Shown piece by piece: positions 16,970-27,311 of a stretch of DNA of 64,000 nucleotides; within the stretch, counting starts at the first letter, position 1; each line of letters begins with the position of its first letter. The notes beneath the pieces were generated by a model that searched no databases, was not told the DNA's origin, and saw only the letters and a program-made list of their open reading frames with translations. The DNA lies in NCBI GenBank assembly GCA_026707585.1, contig JAPOWQ010000051.1, positions 1-64,000 of the forward strand. The letters are read 5' to 3'. The DNA comes from Chloroflexota bacterium. Lineage in GTDB: Bacteria; Chloroflexota; UBA11872. A program made the translations under genes and the position numbers.

Positions 16970-19840
16970 ATGACGGTCGATCCGACGGTGCTTCCGGGCC
17001 TGCTGTTGTTGGGCGTCGAGCTGCTGGCGCTGGCCGCGATTGGCTACGTGGTCGCGCGAGTGGCGCTGCGGCAGACCGACGACCGCCTCGCCCTGGCGCA
17101 AGGCATGGTGATCGGTCCTGCGCTCTGGGCCCTGGTGGTCACCTTCGTGCTGCATCTCCTGCCGGGGATGACGGGGGCGATCGCGGGCTGGGCCGTCGTC
17201 CTGGCGCTGGGCGCGGGGCTGGCCTGGCGCGACCCGCCGCGGCTGCGGCTCTCGCCACGGACGCTTGCCGGGTTTGCCGTTGCCGCGCTCGCACTCGCCT
17301 GGCTAGGCCTCGCCAGCCGCCAGATGCTCGGGATTCCGGACGCCAACACTCATCTGGGGCTGACGGCCGGGCTGCGGGCCGGCGCCTATCCGCCGCCGTT
17401 TTCGTGGATTCCCAACGTGCCGGTGCCTTACCACTACGGCGTAGCCGCCCTCGTGGCCTTGCTGACCCCGCCATTCGGCCCCGACCTGGCCTTCGTGACG
17501 GAGTTGCTCAGCGTATACGTCTGGACCGGGTTCATCCTGACCGTGGCGACGGTCTTGCTTCGCTGCGGCGGATGGGTCAGCACCCTGGTGTTGGCGCCGC
17601 TGCTGCTGACGCCCGGCGCCTGGACGCTGGTGTGGCTCGCGGATGCGCCAGCCCTCCTGCAAGTACCCGTGCCGGCCGGCGTTCCGGGGGCCGGGCTGCG
17701 GGCCTCGCTGGCCGAGATCTATTGGCCGGCGGTCGCGCCCTGGACGGTGGAGACGGACGCAACGCCGCCCAATATCTGGAAGCCGCTGTTCGTCTTTGCC
17801 TATGCGCTGGCCCTGATAGGGCTGGAGCGCGTCGCCGCCGTCCGTAGCCGGGCCTGGCCGACCACGCTGATGCTCGGGGCAGTGATCGGGATCCTGGGCC
17901 TGGTGGACGAGCCCGTGGCGCTGATGACGCTGGGGCTGTGGGTATTGCTGGAGGCTTGGCATCTCCTGCGCGCCAGCCGCGAGGGCGGCTTTGGCGGGGC
18001 CGCGATCGGACGCGCAGCTGCGGGACCACTGCTGAGCGGGCTGCTAATGGCCACCAGCGGCGGCGGCATCACCGATCTTCTCGTCGGCTCGCAGACCTCG
18101 GGCTTCTCGCTGGGATGGATAAGCGATCCCGGCAGCCGCCGGCCATTCGGGATGTTGCAGGCGCGGACGGGCGGGGTTGGCCTCTTGGGGTTTGGGCCCG
18201 CATTGATTGCCGTCGCCGCCGTGCTGCTGGCGCGGCGCCAGCCCCTGGTGCTGGCCTTCGCGACGGGAAGCGGGCTGTTTCTGGCGGCCGCCTTCGTGCT
18301 CCAGTACGAGCCCGCGCCGCATGACGTCACGCGGTTTGACGGTTACGCCCGCAACTTCGCGCTGCTGGCGTTCCTGATCGCGCTTGCCAGCCGCCTGGCG
18401 GTCCTTCGCCCACGCTGGCGCTCGGCGGCAGCGACCGGCGTCCTGGCGCTTGTGACATGGCCCACCGTGATCGCGCCCATGCACGAGCTAGGCCGGGCCC
18501 TGGGGGATGGAGTCCACCTGACGAATGCCCGGCCCGAGCAAAGTCAGCCGTCCCGAGCCGTTCTGATTGGGGTGGTCGGGCGGCATGCGCTAACGCCCTG
18601 GGCCTCAGAGCGAATTGCCGCCTTCGTGCGCACATACACGGCAGTCGATGCGCGCGTGTTGTCCCCCAGCCCATACGCCATGACGGCTGCCACGGGACGG
18701 CCAAACGCCTCCGGGTTTGCGGACATCGCGCACTTGAGGCCGGTCTTCGGCCCCGACTACGATGACGCCATCGGCTACCTTGAACCAGCCGCGCTCGACC
18801 GCCTGGGCATCACCTACGTGCACGCCCCGGACACCTGGGTGGTCAGCCTGCCCGCCCGCGCTCAGCGCTGGCTCCAGGACCCGGCTAACTTCGAACTGCT
18901 CCTCCGCGACGGCGCCCACGCCCTCTATCGCGTGCGCCCCGCCTTCCGGCGCCTGACCGCCACTCCGGCACCGCAGTCCTTTCAAGCGCTGCGCCAGGCA
19001 ATCCCCGAGGCCGCCACCGTGTCCTTGACGGATACGCTCGCACCCCTCCCCAAGCTCCGCCTGGCGTCCGTGCTGCCACATGCCCGCCGGCTGGGATCCC
19101 TCGACTCGCCGGGCGTCCATCTGCTCTCCGAGCTCCCACTCGAGCTCCCCGGCTCCTCGCCCGCCGACGTGGTTCTCGTCGCCCGCGACTTGCCCTTTGA
19201 CGTGAGCACCCACCAACTGCCGCCCATCTGGTGGGACGACACCGCCATCGCCTACAGCACCGGGCCGCACTTGGCCACGCCGATCGCGCCCCCGCCACCG
19301 CCCATCGCTGGCTTTGCCGTCCGCCTCTCCGATGTCACGGCCTCCGCCGCCAAGATCCAGTTCACCGCCACCTTCACCGACGGCGCCTCCAACCAATGGA
19401 CGGGACAAGACTGGCTCGTCGTTCAAGTGGAGGACTCGCCCTGGGCCTGGCCCCTCCACTACGAGGCCGACGGATTCACCCTGGCCGGCACGCGCTGGTT
19501 TGCCGGCCAGATCGTCCCCGGCGGGGCCTCCAGCACCCACACCTACACCTTCGACGCTCTGGCAGGCACATTGGCCGTTCGAACCTCGGCCGGCCAGCTG
19601 ACCCCCAGCGCGACCTCCGGCGACCGCCTGACGCCGGGCGAGTGGGTGCTGGCCGTGCGGCTGCGGCACCAGCATCTGCAAGCGGCCGTGATCCCGGTGC
19701 TGCAAGTCACGATCGCCGAGGTCGGGTCGGCAACCTATAAGGTCTATCCGGGCGACCGCCGAGCAGCCGTCAACCCCTGCCCCAGCCGCATGCAGCACAC
19801 CGACTCGTGCCGGGATCTCGAACTGAAGGGGCGAGGCTAA
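16970..19840 (+). CDS. array membrane protein 1 (GT-C-like, unassigned)
   Basis: This protein has 956 residues. About 12-14 hydrophobic segments fill residues 8-505. The first large loop carries IPDANTH (D124, H128) and VPYHYG (to G157); a second loop has PPNIWKPLF. The roughly 440-residue C-terminal part is not hydrophobic and should face outside: TGRPNASGF, then YLEPAALDRLGITYVHAPDTW, then a beta-rich end with W810-TGQDW. It finishes with a tail NPCPSRMQHTDSC holding two Cys ten residues apart, as in copies 5 and 6. The N-terminal half is of the type seen in 2, 3, 4 and 8, the C-terminal half of the type in 5 and 6. The layout resembles DUF2298/YfhO-type GT-C proteins; function unknown. TAGCAT at 16925-16930 could be a -10. 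Confidence 0.75.
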   Translation: MTVDPTVLPGLLLLGVELLALAAIGYVVARVALRQTDDRLALAQGMVIGPALWALVVTFVLHLLPGMTGAIAGWAVVLALGAGLAWRDPPRLRLSPRTLAGFAVAALALAWLGLASRQMLGIPDANTHLGLTAGLRAGAYPPPFSWIPNVPVPYHYGVAALVALLTPPFGPDLAFVTELLSVYVWTGFILTVATVLLRCGGWVSTLVLAPLLLTPGAWTLVWLADAPALLQVPVPAGVPGAGLRASLAEIYWPAVAPWTVETDATPPNIWKPLFVFAYALALIGLERVAAVRSRAWPTTLMLGAVIGILGLVDEPVALMTLGLWVLLEAWHLLRASREGGFGGAAIGRAAAGPLLSGLLMATSGGGITDLLVGSQTSGFSLGWISDPGSRRPFGMLQARTGGVGLLGFGPALIAVAAVLLARRQPLVLAFATGSGLFLAAAFVLQYEPAPHDVTRFDGYARNFALLAFLIALASRLAVLRPRWRSAAATGVLALVTWPTVIAPMHELGRALGDGVHLTNARPEQSQPSRAVLIGVVGRHALTPWASERIAAFVRTYTAVDARVLSPSPYAMTAATGRPNASGFADIAHLRPVFGPDYDDAIGYLEPAALDRLGITYVHAPDTWVVSLPARAQRWLQDPANFELLLRDGAHALYRVRPAFRRLTATPAPQSFQALRQAIPEAATVSLTDTLAPLPKLRLASVLPHARRLGSLDSPGVHLLSELPLELPGSSPADVVLVARDLPFDVSTHQLPPIWWDDTAIAYSTGPHLATPIAPPPPPIAGFAVRLSDVTASAAKIQFTATFTDGASNQWTGQDWLVVQVEDSPWAWPLHYEADGFTLAGTRWFAGQIVPGGASSTHTYTFDALAGTLAVRTSAGQLTPSATSGDRLTPGEWVLAVRLRHQHLQAAVIPVLQVTIAEVGSATYKVYPGDRRAAVNPCPSRMQHTDSCRDLELKGRG

Positions 19841-20070
19841 GTCCGCCTATATCGAGGCTTCGGGGAGGGACACGAACGGCCGTGCTCCCGTGGTGGCAGC
19901 ACGGGGCATGGATTGAGCACCCCGGCACACCTGACGCACCATCTGTACCCACAGGCGTACGCCGCATGGTTGACCCGCAGCTTGAAGAACGGTTCCCGCA
20001 GGGCGGCGAATTGCACCCTGCCTCTGTTCCGCCATCCTTCCGCGCCCCAATCACCGCGGGCGGTCCTTGA

Positions 20071-22848
20071 ATGACGGTCGACCCGAGCGTGATTCCCGGC
20101 CTACTGCTCGTGGCGGCCGAGTTCCTGGCACTGGCCGCAGTCGGTTACGTGGTGGCGCGGGTGGCGCTGCAGCAGCGGGACGATTGGATGGCGCTGGCGC
20201 AGGGCCTGGTGATCGGTCCCGCGCTGTGGGGATTGGCCGTCAGCTTCGTGCTGCCCCTGCTGCCCGGCTTGGCGGGCGCCGTTGGGGGCTGGATTCTGGT
20301 GCTGGCCCTGGGGATCGGTCTGGCCTTGTCCTCGCGCGCCGATCTGCGGCTGGCGCCACGTACCGGTGCCGGGTTCGCGGCGGTCGCCCTGGCGCTCTTC
20401 TGGGTAGCGCTGGCCAGCCGCCAGCTGCTGGCCATCCCTGACCCGCATGTGCATCTCGAATTGGCGGCCATGGTCAGGGCCGGCGCATACCCTCCGACTT
20501 TTCCCTGGCTGACGGAAGCGTCAGTCGCCTACCACTATGGAGCGGACCTGTTCGTTGCGCTGCTGACGCCGCCATTCGGGCCCGATCTGGCGTTCGTGAC
20601 CGAGCTGCTTGGCGCGTACGTGTGGACCAGCCTGGTTCTGGTGGTGGCCACGACGCTCCGGCAGCGGGCGTCCGCGCTGGTTGCGCTGTCACTGACGCCC
20701 TTGCTGCTGACCGCCGGCGCCTGGACGCTTGTCGCGATTCCCGAGCCGCCGAGCATCCTGCAAATCCCGGCGCCGACGGGGGTGCCGGCGGCCGGGATTC
20801 GCGACTCGCTGGCAGGAATCTACTGGCCAACGGTTCAGCCCCTGACGCTGGCCATGGATGCGTCGCCGCCAAACATCTGGAAACCGCTTTTCGCGCTGGC
20901 CTATGCGCTGACAGTGGTTGTCCTGGAACGTGCGGCCGCCCGCGAAAGCCCGGCCTGGCCGTCGGTCCTGGCGCTGGCGGCCCTGGTTGGGTTTCTGGGC
21001 CTCGTGGACGAAACGGTCGTCCCCATTGTGCTGGCGCTCTGGACACTTCTTGCGCTGCTGGCTCTGGTAGACGCCTGGCGCCGGGTGCGGGTCAGCCGGG
21101 ACCTCGTCCTGCGCTCGGCCGCCGGCCCGGCCCTGAGCGCGCTCTTGCTCGCAACCAGCGGCAGCGTGTTTACCGATATTCTCTTCGGATCATCGGAATC
21201 CGGCTTGTCGTTTGGCTGGATCAACGACGTCGGTAGCCGGCGCCCGATTGGGGCCGTCCACTTGCTGCCGGGCGGAATCGCTCTGCTGGGCATTGGGCCA
21301 GTCTTGGCCGCGGTACTTGCCATGCTTCTGGCAGGACGCGAGCGCCTGGTTGTCGCGCTCTCCCTGGGCGCCGGAGCGTTTCTGCTGGCCGCCTTCACGC
21401 TCCAATACGCGATCGCTCCGCACGACATCGTTCGGTTCGATGGGCATGCCCGCAACTTCGCGCTCCTGGCACTGATGATTGCGCTGGCCGGCCGCCTGTC
21501 GGTCTGGCAGCCACGCCGGCGCTACGCCGCCAGCGCGCTCATCGTGGTCATGGTTGCCTGGCCAACCATCGCGGAGCCGGCCCGCGAGGTGGCGACAGCA
21601 TTCAGCGAAGGCATAGAAGTGGCCAACGCCCAGCCCGACACGTCACCGTGGGGCCGGCACGCGCTCGCGACGCTGGAGTCCGAGCCTGTTGCCGCCTATA
21701 TCCGTAATCACACGACCGTTGACGCCCGGGTCCTCTCGCCCCACCCCGACGCGATGTCCCTCAGCACCGGCCGGCCCAACGCGTCGGGCTTTGCTGGCTA
21801 TCTGCACTTTCGATCAACATCCGGCCCTCGGTACACGGACGCGATCCGCTATCTGGAGCCCGCCGCCGTGCGGCAGCTTGGTTACACGTACGTGCACGCC
21901 ACCGAGGTGTGGAGGGCCAGCCTCCCCGATCGAGCCAGGCACTGGCTGAACGATCCGCGGCTGTTCGAACTGCTCATCCGTGACGGCGACGACTCGCTCT
22001 ATCGCATCCGGCCAGGATTTCTGAATCTTGAACCGGAGCCCACGCCTAGCTCGTTTGAGGCACTGCGCCAGGCCGTGCCGGCATCTGCCCTGGTGTACCT
22101 GGCGCCAGCCATCAAGCCGCTGGACTCCATTCGGGCAGCGTCCGTTTTGTCGCACGCGCGGATCCTAGGCACGGTGCATCCGCCGGTCCTGCACGTATCG
22201 ACCGTCATTCCGACGGAGCCTCTGGATGGTCGGCGGCCGGACGTGGTTGTGGCGTCGCTGCAGCTCGCGCCGTCCAGCTTCGAACCGCAGGCGCGCCAGC
22301 CCATCTGGTGGACTTCGACGATGGCCGTTTACGCGCCGGGAGGCGGGATAGCTCCGCTTATGCCTGCCCCGCCACGTCCCTTTGAGGTGCGGCTGTCAGA
22401 CGCGCGCTCGCTCAACGGACGCGTTCGCTTTACCACGACGTTCGTCGATCGAATGCCCGGGGGATGGACTGGCCAGGACTGGCTGCTCACGGCCACCGAC
22501 ACTTCACCATGGGCGATCCCACGGGACCTGCACGCCGACCTGGTCACCCACAAGGGCGTGGCCTGGTTTGCCGGCCAGGCGGTCCCCGGGCCGGCAACGC
22601 TGACGCGTACCTACGAGTTTGACGCGCGCGCAGGCAGGCTGGCAGTGCAGGGCGCCGACCGACAATTCACCAGCGTTCAGTCGTCCGCCGGCCAGCTGCA
22701 TCCCGGGGTCTGGACGCTAGCCGTCCGCCTGCGCCACGAGGATAGGGAAGTCGCCTTGATCCCAGTCATGAAGATTGTGACTCCTGAAACCGGCGACTCG
22801 ACGTACCAGGTCTACGAAGGCGCCCTGGGCGCCGGACCACACACGTGA
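20071..22848 (+). CDS. array membrane protein 2 (GT-C-like, unassigned)
   Basis: At 925 residues this is the shortest copy. Hydrophobic segments run to about residue 505; I count 12-14. The loop motifs are IPDPHVH (D124, H128), AYHYG (153-157) and SPPNIWKPLF (from 266). The exported part contains TGRPNASGF, YLEPAAVRQLGYTYVHATEVW, DDSLYRIRPGF, SFEALRQAVPASALVYL and W799-TGQDW. It ends at VYEGALGAGPHT without the Cys tail. The 230 bases before it hold a seven-base stem (19880-19904, 11-base loop, no T-run) and nothing else I recognise. The gene starts in the context CTTGAATGACGG and is followed after 30 bases by copy 3, so 2 and 3 are probably one transcript. Confidence 0.75.
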   Translation: MTVDPSVIPGLLLVAAEFLALAAVGYVVARVALQQRDDWMALAQGLVIGPALWGLAVSFVLPLLPGLAGAVGGWILVLALGIGLALSSRADLRLAPRTGAGFAAVALALFWVALASRQLLAIPDPHVHLELAAMVRAGAYPPTFPWLTEASVAYHYGADLFVALLTPPFGPDLAFVTELLGAYVWTSLVLVVATTLRQRASALVALSLTPLLLTAGAWTLVAIPEPPSILQIPAPTGVPAAGIRDSLAGIYWPTVQPLTLAMDASPPNIWKPLFALAYALTVVVLERAAARESPAWPSVLALAALVGFLGLVDETVVPIVLALWTLLALLALVDAWRRVRVSRDLVLRSAAGPALSALLLATSGSVFTDILFGSSESGLSFGWINDVGSRRPIGAVHLLPGGIALLGIGPVLAAVLAMLLAGRERLVVALSLGAGAFLLAAFTLQYAIAPHDIVRFDGHARNFALLALMIALAGRLSVWQPRRRYAASALIVVMVAWPTIAEPAREVATAFSEGIEVANAQPDTSPWGRHALATLESEPVAAYIRNHTTVDARVLSPHPDAMSLSTGRPNASGFAGYLHFRSTSGPRYTDAIRYLEPAAVRQLGYTYVHATEVWRASLPDRARHWLNDPRLFELLIRDGDDSLYRIRPGFLNLEPEPTPSSFEALRQAVPASALVYLAPAIKPLDSIRAASVLSHARILGTVHPPVLHVSTVIPTEPLDGRRPDVVVASLQLAPSSFEPQARQPIWWTSTMAVYAPGGGIAPLMPAPPRPFEVRLSDARSLNGRVRFTTTFVDRMPGGWTGQDWLLTATDTSPWAIPRDLHADLVTHKGVAWFAGQAVPGPATLTRTYEFDARAGRLAVQGADRQFTSVQSSAGQLHPGVWTLAVRLRHEDREVALIPVMKIVTPETGDSTYQVYEGALGAGPHT

Positions 22849-22878
22849 CCGCCGATCGAGGCACCAGGCCTGGCCACC

Positions 22879-25713
22879 ATGATGGTTGAGCCCAGCGTCG
22901 TGCCGGGCCTTGTCCTGCTTGCTGCCGAGGGCCTGGCCCTGGCAGTGGTTGGGTTCATTGTCGTGCGCGTGGCGTTGGGGCAGCGCGACCACGGACTGGC
23001 GCTGGCGCAGGGCCTGGTGGTCGGCCTGGCGCTCTGGGGTCTGATTGTCAACTTCGTCCTGCACGTTCTGCCAGGACTATCCGGCGCGCTGGCGGGCTGG
23101 CTGATCGTGCTGGGGCTAGGCGCCGGTCTGGGGTGGCGAGCCAGGCGGAAGCTATGGGTGCCAAGACGCACGCTGGCGAGGTTTGGGCTAGCCGCGGTGT
23201 CGATCTTTTGGGTCGCGTTGGCCAGCCGGCAGTTGCTCATCATCCCCGACGAAGCAATCCACACCACCCTATCGGCCACGATCCGGGCCGGCGGTTGGCC
23301 GCCGAGGCTGTCCTGGAATCCAGATTTGGACCTAGCGTATCACCATGGCATCGACCTGCTGATCGGGCTACTGACGCCACCGATGGGACCGGACCTGGCG
23401 TTTACGACCGAGCTGCTGGGCGCCTTTGCCTGGACCAGCCTGATCCTGCAGGCAGGGGCGCTCCTGCTGCGGCACGGTTCATGGGCCAGCGCGCTGGCGC
23501 TGACCCCGCTGCTGCTTGCGGCCGGCGCGTGGACGCTGGTGTTCGGCGAACAACCGACGCTGGTACAGGTGCCGGTGCCCACGGGCATGCCATCCGCCGG
23601 ACTGCGCGCAGCGCTGGCCGAAACGTATTGGCCCGCGGTGGAATTGCCGTGGTCATCGGAACAGCAGGCGGTGCCGCCAAACATCTGGAAGCCTCAGTTC
23701 TCGTATGCCTACCCACTGGCCTTGGCAACCCTGGAGCGGATGGGCGCCACGAGCGGACCAGGTTGGCCACGCAGCCTGGCGCTGGCCGGGCTGGTTGGGT
23801 TCCTGGGCCTGGTGGATGAAACGGTTGCCCCAGTGGTGCTGGCCCTCTGGAGCCTGGGCGAAGCCTGGCGGCTTTGGCAGGCGCGGCCGGCGCCCGCAGC
23901 CTTGCGCGGAGCTGTCACGCACGCAGCGGCGGGACCGGCGTTGGCGGCGTTGCTGCTGGCCGGCGGCGGGGGCGTGCTGACCGGCGTCCTGACCGAGAGC
24001 GCCGGGGCTGGCGAGCTTTCCGTTGCCTGGCCGCGGGATCCGCGGGATCGGGCAGCCGTGACCGCCCTGACCAGTGCGGCCGGCGGTCTGGGCTTGGTTG
24101 GCTTCGGCTCCCTGGTTGCCGCGATCGCGGCGGCCATCCTGGCTGGTCGCAATCGGCTGGTCCTGATGCTGACGGCCGGCTGCGGCGTCTTCCTGTTTGC
24201 CGCGCTTACGCTTCGCTACGAGGCGGCGCCCCACGATCTGGGCCGGTTCGACGGACATGCCCGCAATTTCGCGCTACTGGCGCTGATGCTGGCGTTGAGC
24301 ATCCGCCTGGGCGTCCTGCGACCACGCTGGCGCTACGCCGCCGCCTTGGGCGTTGCGGCGCTGGTGACCTGGCCCACCATCGCTAGCCCGGCGCGAAAAC
24401 TCGGCCTGGCGAGCGGCCACGGCGTGCAGATAGCCAACGCCCAGGCCGGTCCGAGCGAATTCGGCGAGTGGTACTGGTGGATGGGGCGCTACCCATTGGA
24501 GCGCTTTGCGTCCGACGGGATTGCCAACTGGGTTCGCGGCCACACCGCCGTCGACGCTCGCGTCCTGTCTCCAACCCCCCACGCCATGACCGTGGCCACG
24601 GGCCGGTTGAACGCCTCGGGCTTCACGCAGTTCCTGCATCCCCGACCGACGACCGGGCCCGAGTACCTGGACGCCGTCCGCCACCTGGAACCCGCCGCGC
24701 TGAAGCGACTGGGCGTGGCCTACGTGCATGCGCCGGACCGTTGGGCCAGCCGATTGCCTGCGCGGGCCACGCGCTGGCTGGCCAATCCAGACTTCTTCGA
24801 ACTGCTGATCCGCGACGGCGACCACGCGCTGTATCGGGTGCGCCCGGCGTTCTTGCAACTCGACGTCGCGCCCGCGCCCGGGTCCTTCGAAGCCCTGCGG
24901 CGAGCCGTCGCGGCGGGGTCCTCGGTGTACTTGTCACCAGCCACCGACCCGCTGAACACGTTCCGGGCCGTGGCCGTGCTCCCGCATACGCAGCTGCTCG
25001 GTTCCCCCGACCAGTCCGCGCTGCACTTGCCCAACCTTCACCTTCAGGCGGACATACGACCCGCGGCACTCGGGAGCCAAACGGCGGACCTGGTGGTTAC
25101 CTCGGCGCGGCTGGCTCCATCCATGTTCGAGCCCAGCGCACGGCGCCCGATCCTGTGGAACGACGAGATTGCGGTCTACGCCCCCGATGCGGCCGTGGCG
25201 CCAACCATGGCCGCACCGCCGCGGCCGTTCAGCGTTCGACTGTCGGACACGCAGGTGACCGGGGAACGCCTGTCTTTTACCGCCACGCTAACCGAACTGA
25301 CTGGCGAAGGCTGGACGGGTCAGGACTGGCTGGTGGTGCCGGCCGATGGCTCGCCGTGGACCTTTCCGCTCATTCGACCAACCGACACCCCCGCCCAGTG
25401 GTTTGCAGGCCAGGCGGTTCCACGGGCTGAGACCTTTGTTCATCGGTATGAATACAATCCGCACACGGCCACGCTTGCCCTGCGCGGCGATGGCAACCAC
25501 CGGAGCGCGCTCTCGGCTTCAGGCGACGGGCTGGCGCCGGGCGCCTGGGTATTGGGGGTGCGCCTGCGCAGCGACTACCAGCTGGTTGCCTTCATACCGG
25601 TCGCTACGGTCGTTGTCTTGGACAGTGGCACGGTGCTGTACCACACCTACCAGGGAGACCTTGGGGTGCGTCCGTTGCCAGGGCCGGCAGGTTCGTCCGC
25701 AGGTCGGTTTTGA
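22879..25713 (+). CDS. array membrane protein 3 (GT-C-like, unassigned)
   Basis: The protein has 944 residues and opens MMVEPSVVPG where the others have MTVDP; the first ATG keeps the alignment. The loop motifs are IPDEAIH (D124, H128) and AYHHG, the only copy with His in place of the second Tyr. PPNIWKPQF follows. The exported half has TGRLNASGF, HLEPAALKRLGVAYVHAPDRW, DHALYRVRPAF, and WTGQDWLVV followed by a C-terminus like that of copy 2 (WFAGQAVP). There is no Cys tail. It converges on the epimerase gene at 26839-25814, with 100 bases between them. Confidence 0.75.
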   Translation: MMVEPSVVPGLVLLAAEGLALAVVGFIVVRVALGQRDHGLALAQGLVVGLALWGLIVNFVLHVLPGLSGALAGWLIVLGLGAGLGWRARRKLWVPRRTLARFGLAAVSIFWVALASRQLLIIPDEAIHTTLSATIRAGGWPPRLSWNPDLDLAYHHGIDLLIGLLTPPMGPDLAFTTELLGAFAWTSLILQAGALLLRHGSWASALALTPLLLAAGAWTLVFGEQPTLVQVPVPTGMPSAGLRAALAETYWPAVELPWSSEQQAVPPNIWKPQFSYAYPLALATLERMGATSGPGWPRSLALAGLVGFLGLVDETVAPVVLALWSLGEAWRLWQARPAPAALRGAVTHAAAGPALAALLLAGGGGVLTGVLTESAGAGELSVAWPRDPRDRAAVTALTSAAGGLGLVGFGSLVAAIAAAILAGRNRLVLMLTAGCGVFLFAALTLRYEAAPHDLGRFDGHARNFALLALMLALSIRLGVLRPRWRYAAALGVAALVTWPTIASPARKLGLASGHGVQIANAQAGPSEFGEWYWWMGRYPLERFASDGIANWVRGHTAVDARVLSPTPHAMTVATGRLNASGFTQFLHPRPTTGPEYLDAVRHLEPAALKRLGVAYVHAPDRWASRLPARATRWLANPDFFELLIRDGDHALYRVRPAFLQLDVAPAPGSFEALRRAVAAGSSVYLSPATDPLNTFRAVAVLPHTQLLGSPDQSALHLPNLHLQADIRPAALGSQTADLVVTSARLAPSMFEPSARRPILWNDEIAVYAPDAAVAPTMAAPPRPFSVRLSDTQVTGERLSFTATLTELTGEGWTGQDWLVVPADGSPWTFPLIRPTDTPAQWFAGQAVPRAETFVHRYEYNPHTATLALRGDGNHRSALSASGDGLAPGAWVLGVRLRSDYQLVAFIPVATVVVLDSGTVLYHTYQGDLGVRPLPGPAGSSAGRF

Positions 25714-25813
25714 CCGTGCTCACGCGGCGGGCCGCTGGTCTGGAAGTATGACGCTCTTCGGGTTGTCCATCCTTGCGCCAGCGCGGACCAGGCCAGCGCG
25801 TGACCACCGCCGC

Positions 25814-26839
25814 TCAGATCAACTGATCACGCCACGTGGCCGGGGCGCGTTCGCTTCCGATCTCGAGACTATTCGGCAGGTAGACGGGCTCACGGGATCC
25901 CACCGTGCGCGCCCAGCGCACCATGGCCTCCACGCCCGCGCGCAGCGATGTGACGTTGCGAAAGCCAAGGACTTGCTCAGCCGCGTCGTGCGTACAGTAG
26001 GCGTTCTTGACCTCCAGCGGACGCGGCGGGAGGTAGATGGGCTCCTGTCCCTCCGGCCAGGCCCCGCCGTCGAAGAACACGTCGCGAACGACATCGGCAA
26101 GCTGATTGATCGAGACATCCTCGGACGAACCAATGTTGAAGACCCGGCCATTGGACCGCTGACTCAATCCCCCATCAACTATGGCGGGGTTGACGTCGCC
26201 GATGTATGAGTAGGCTCGGCGTTGTTCGCCGTCTCCGTAGATGTGAATTGCGCGGTCGCGCAGCAGGGCGTTGATGAAGATCGCCACCACGTTGCGATAC
26301 GGGTCGGCCAGATTCTGGCGCTCGCCGTAGACGTTGTGTGGCCGAAAGACCGCATAGTCAAAGCCGTGTACAGCTGACAGATGCTCAGTCGCCGCTTCCA
26401 TTGAGGCCTTCATTGCGGCGTACACGTCCTCGGGTAGACGCGGCATCGTCTCGTCGAACGGTGCCTGCTGCGCGCCGTAGACGCTCATCGAACTCACCAG
26501 CACGACTTTCGACAGCCCCTGGGCGATAGCCGGGACCAGCGTATTCAGGTACCCCACGACGTTGTTGTCCATGGAGCTGAGCGGGGTGAACTGGCTGCGC
26601 CCTTCGGTGGCGTCGGCGGCGTAGTGAAAGATCACGTCGGGGGCGGCGGACTCAACCAACCCCCTGGCCGCCGCCCGATCGGCCAGATCGCACTCCACGA
26701 ATTCCGCAGCCGGGTCCATGTTGTCCACATACCCGCCGATAAGGCTGTCGGCGGCAGTGACCTCATGGCCGAGCTCAAGCAGACGGTCCACGGCATGGCT
26801 TCCCATAAAGCCGGCCGCACCGGTTACCAGCACGCGCAT
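25814..26839 (-). CDS. NAD-dependent nucleotide-sugar epimerase/dehydratase
   Basis: This 341-residue extended-SDR protein of the UDP-glucose 4-epimerase type opens [15 protein letters not shown], the NAD-binding GxxGxxG motif. [21 protein letters not shown] with the catalytic Ser, and YAAMK (YxxxK) follow. [12 protein letters not shown] and [10 protein letters not shown] are typical of sugar epimerases. The enzyme would convert one nucleotide-linked sugar into another in the cytoplasm; which one is not readable. It is the only enzyme gene inside the + arm of the array and lies on the opposite strand, downstream of tRNA-Thr(TGT). If the array proteins transfer sugars, it could help supply a donor; that link rests on position alone. 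Confidence 0.85.
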   Translation of the reverse strand: MRVLVTGAAGFMGSHAVDRLLELGHEVTAADSLIGGYVDNMDPAAEFVECDLADRAAARGLVESAAPDVIFHYAADATEGRSQFTPLSSMDNNVVGYLNTLVPAIAQGLSKVVLVSSMSVYGAQQAPFDETMPRLPEDVYAAMKASMEAATEHLSAVHGFDYAVFRPHNVYGERQNLADPYRNVVAIFINALLRDRAIHIYGDGEQRRAYSYIGDVNPAIVDGGLSQRSNGRVFNIGSSEDVSINQLADVVRDVFFDGGAWPEGQEPIYLPPRPLEVKNAYCTHDAAEQVLGFRNVTSLRAGVEAMVRWARTVGSREPVYLPNSLEIGSERAPATWRDQLI

Positions 26840-27050
26840 GGGCAGCGTTCGCGCACTCCAATCACGCTAGGAACGTCGGGCGATTTGGCGCTGGACGGCC
26901 GCCGCGCCGCGCCGATTCTAGCCCAGGGGCTGCCCGTCAGACTTCCGGCCGGATACTGATCCAGCGCTCCTGACGGCGTGTGCCATGCTTGCGCGGCGCC
27001 GGAGCCGTAGCACAGGTGGACGCGAATAGCCTGCCTATCGCGTGCCAGGG

Positions 27051-27123
27051 AGCCCAGGGCGGGAGTCGAACCCACAACCTGCGGTTTACAAAACCGCTGC
27101 TCTGCCGATTGAGCCACCTGGGC
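27051..27123 (-). tRNA. tRNA-Thr (anticodon TGT)
   Basis: The acceptor stem is GCCCAGG/CCTGGGC. The D-arm GGCTCAATCGGCAGAGC, the anticodon stem GCGGT/ACCGC around TTTGTAA (anticodon TGT), and the T-arm with GGTTCGACTCC are all in place. The discriminator is T, and CCC rather than CCA follows, so CCA must be added after transcription, unlike the tRNA at 15326. It lies between the epimerase and array gene 4; the 188 bases before copy 4 hold nothing else I recognise. Confidence 0.95.
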
Positions 27124-27311
27124 GCGTGCTAAGCGTACTCGTCCGATCGCCGCGGGCTTCACGATGCACCACCACACGGCAATCGCGGCCATCAACATCA
27201 CGTGCCTCTCGAGACCCACAGTGCGGCTCTGGTGCAACGCCGGCCTCCACCAGGTATCCCACTGCAGGGGTGGCAGCAGCCGGATCGGGACAGACTCGGA
27301 GGCCTCGCTGA

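Noticed and set aside
19880-19904. A seven-base hairpin after array gene 1 as a terminator
   Set aside because: The loop is 11 bases and no T-run follows on either strand, so terminator function is not supported.
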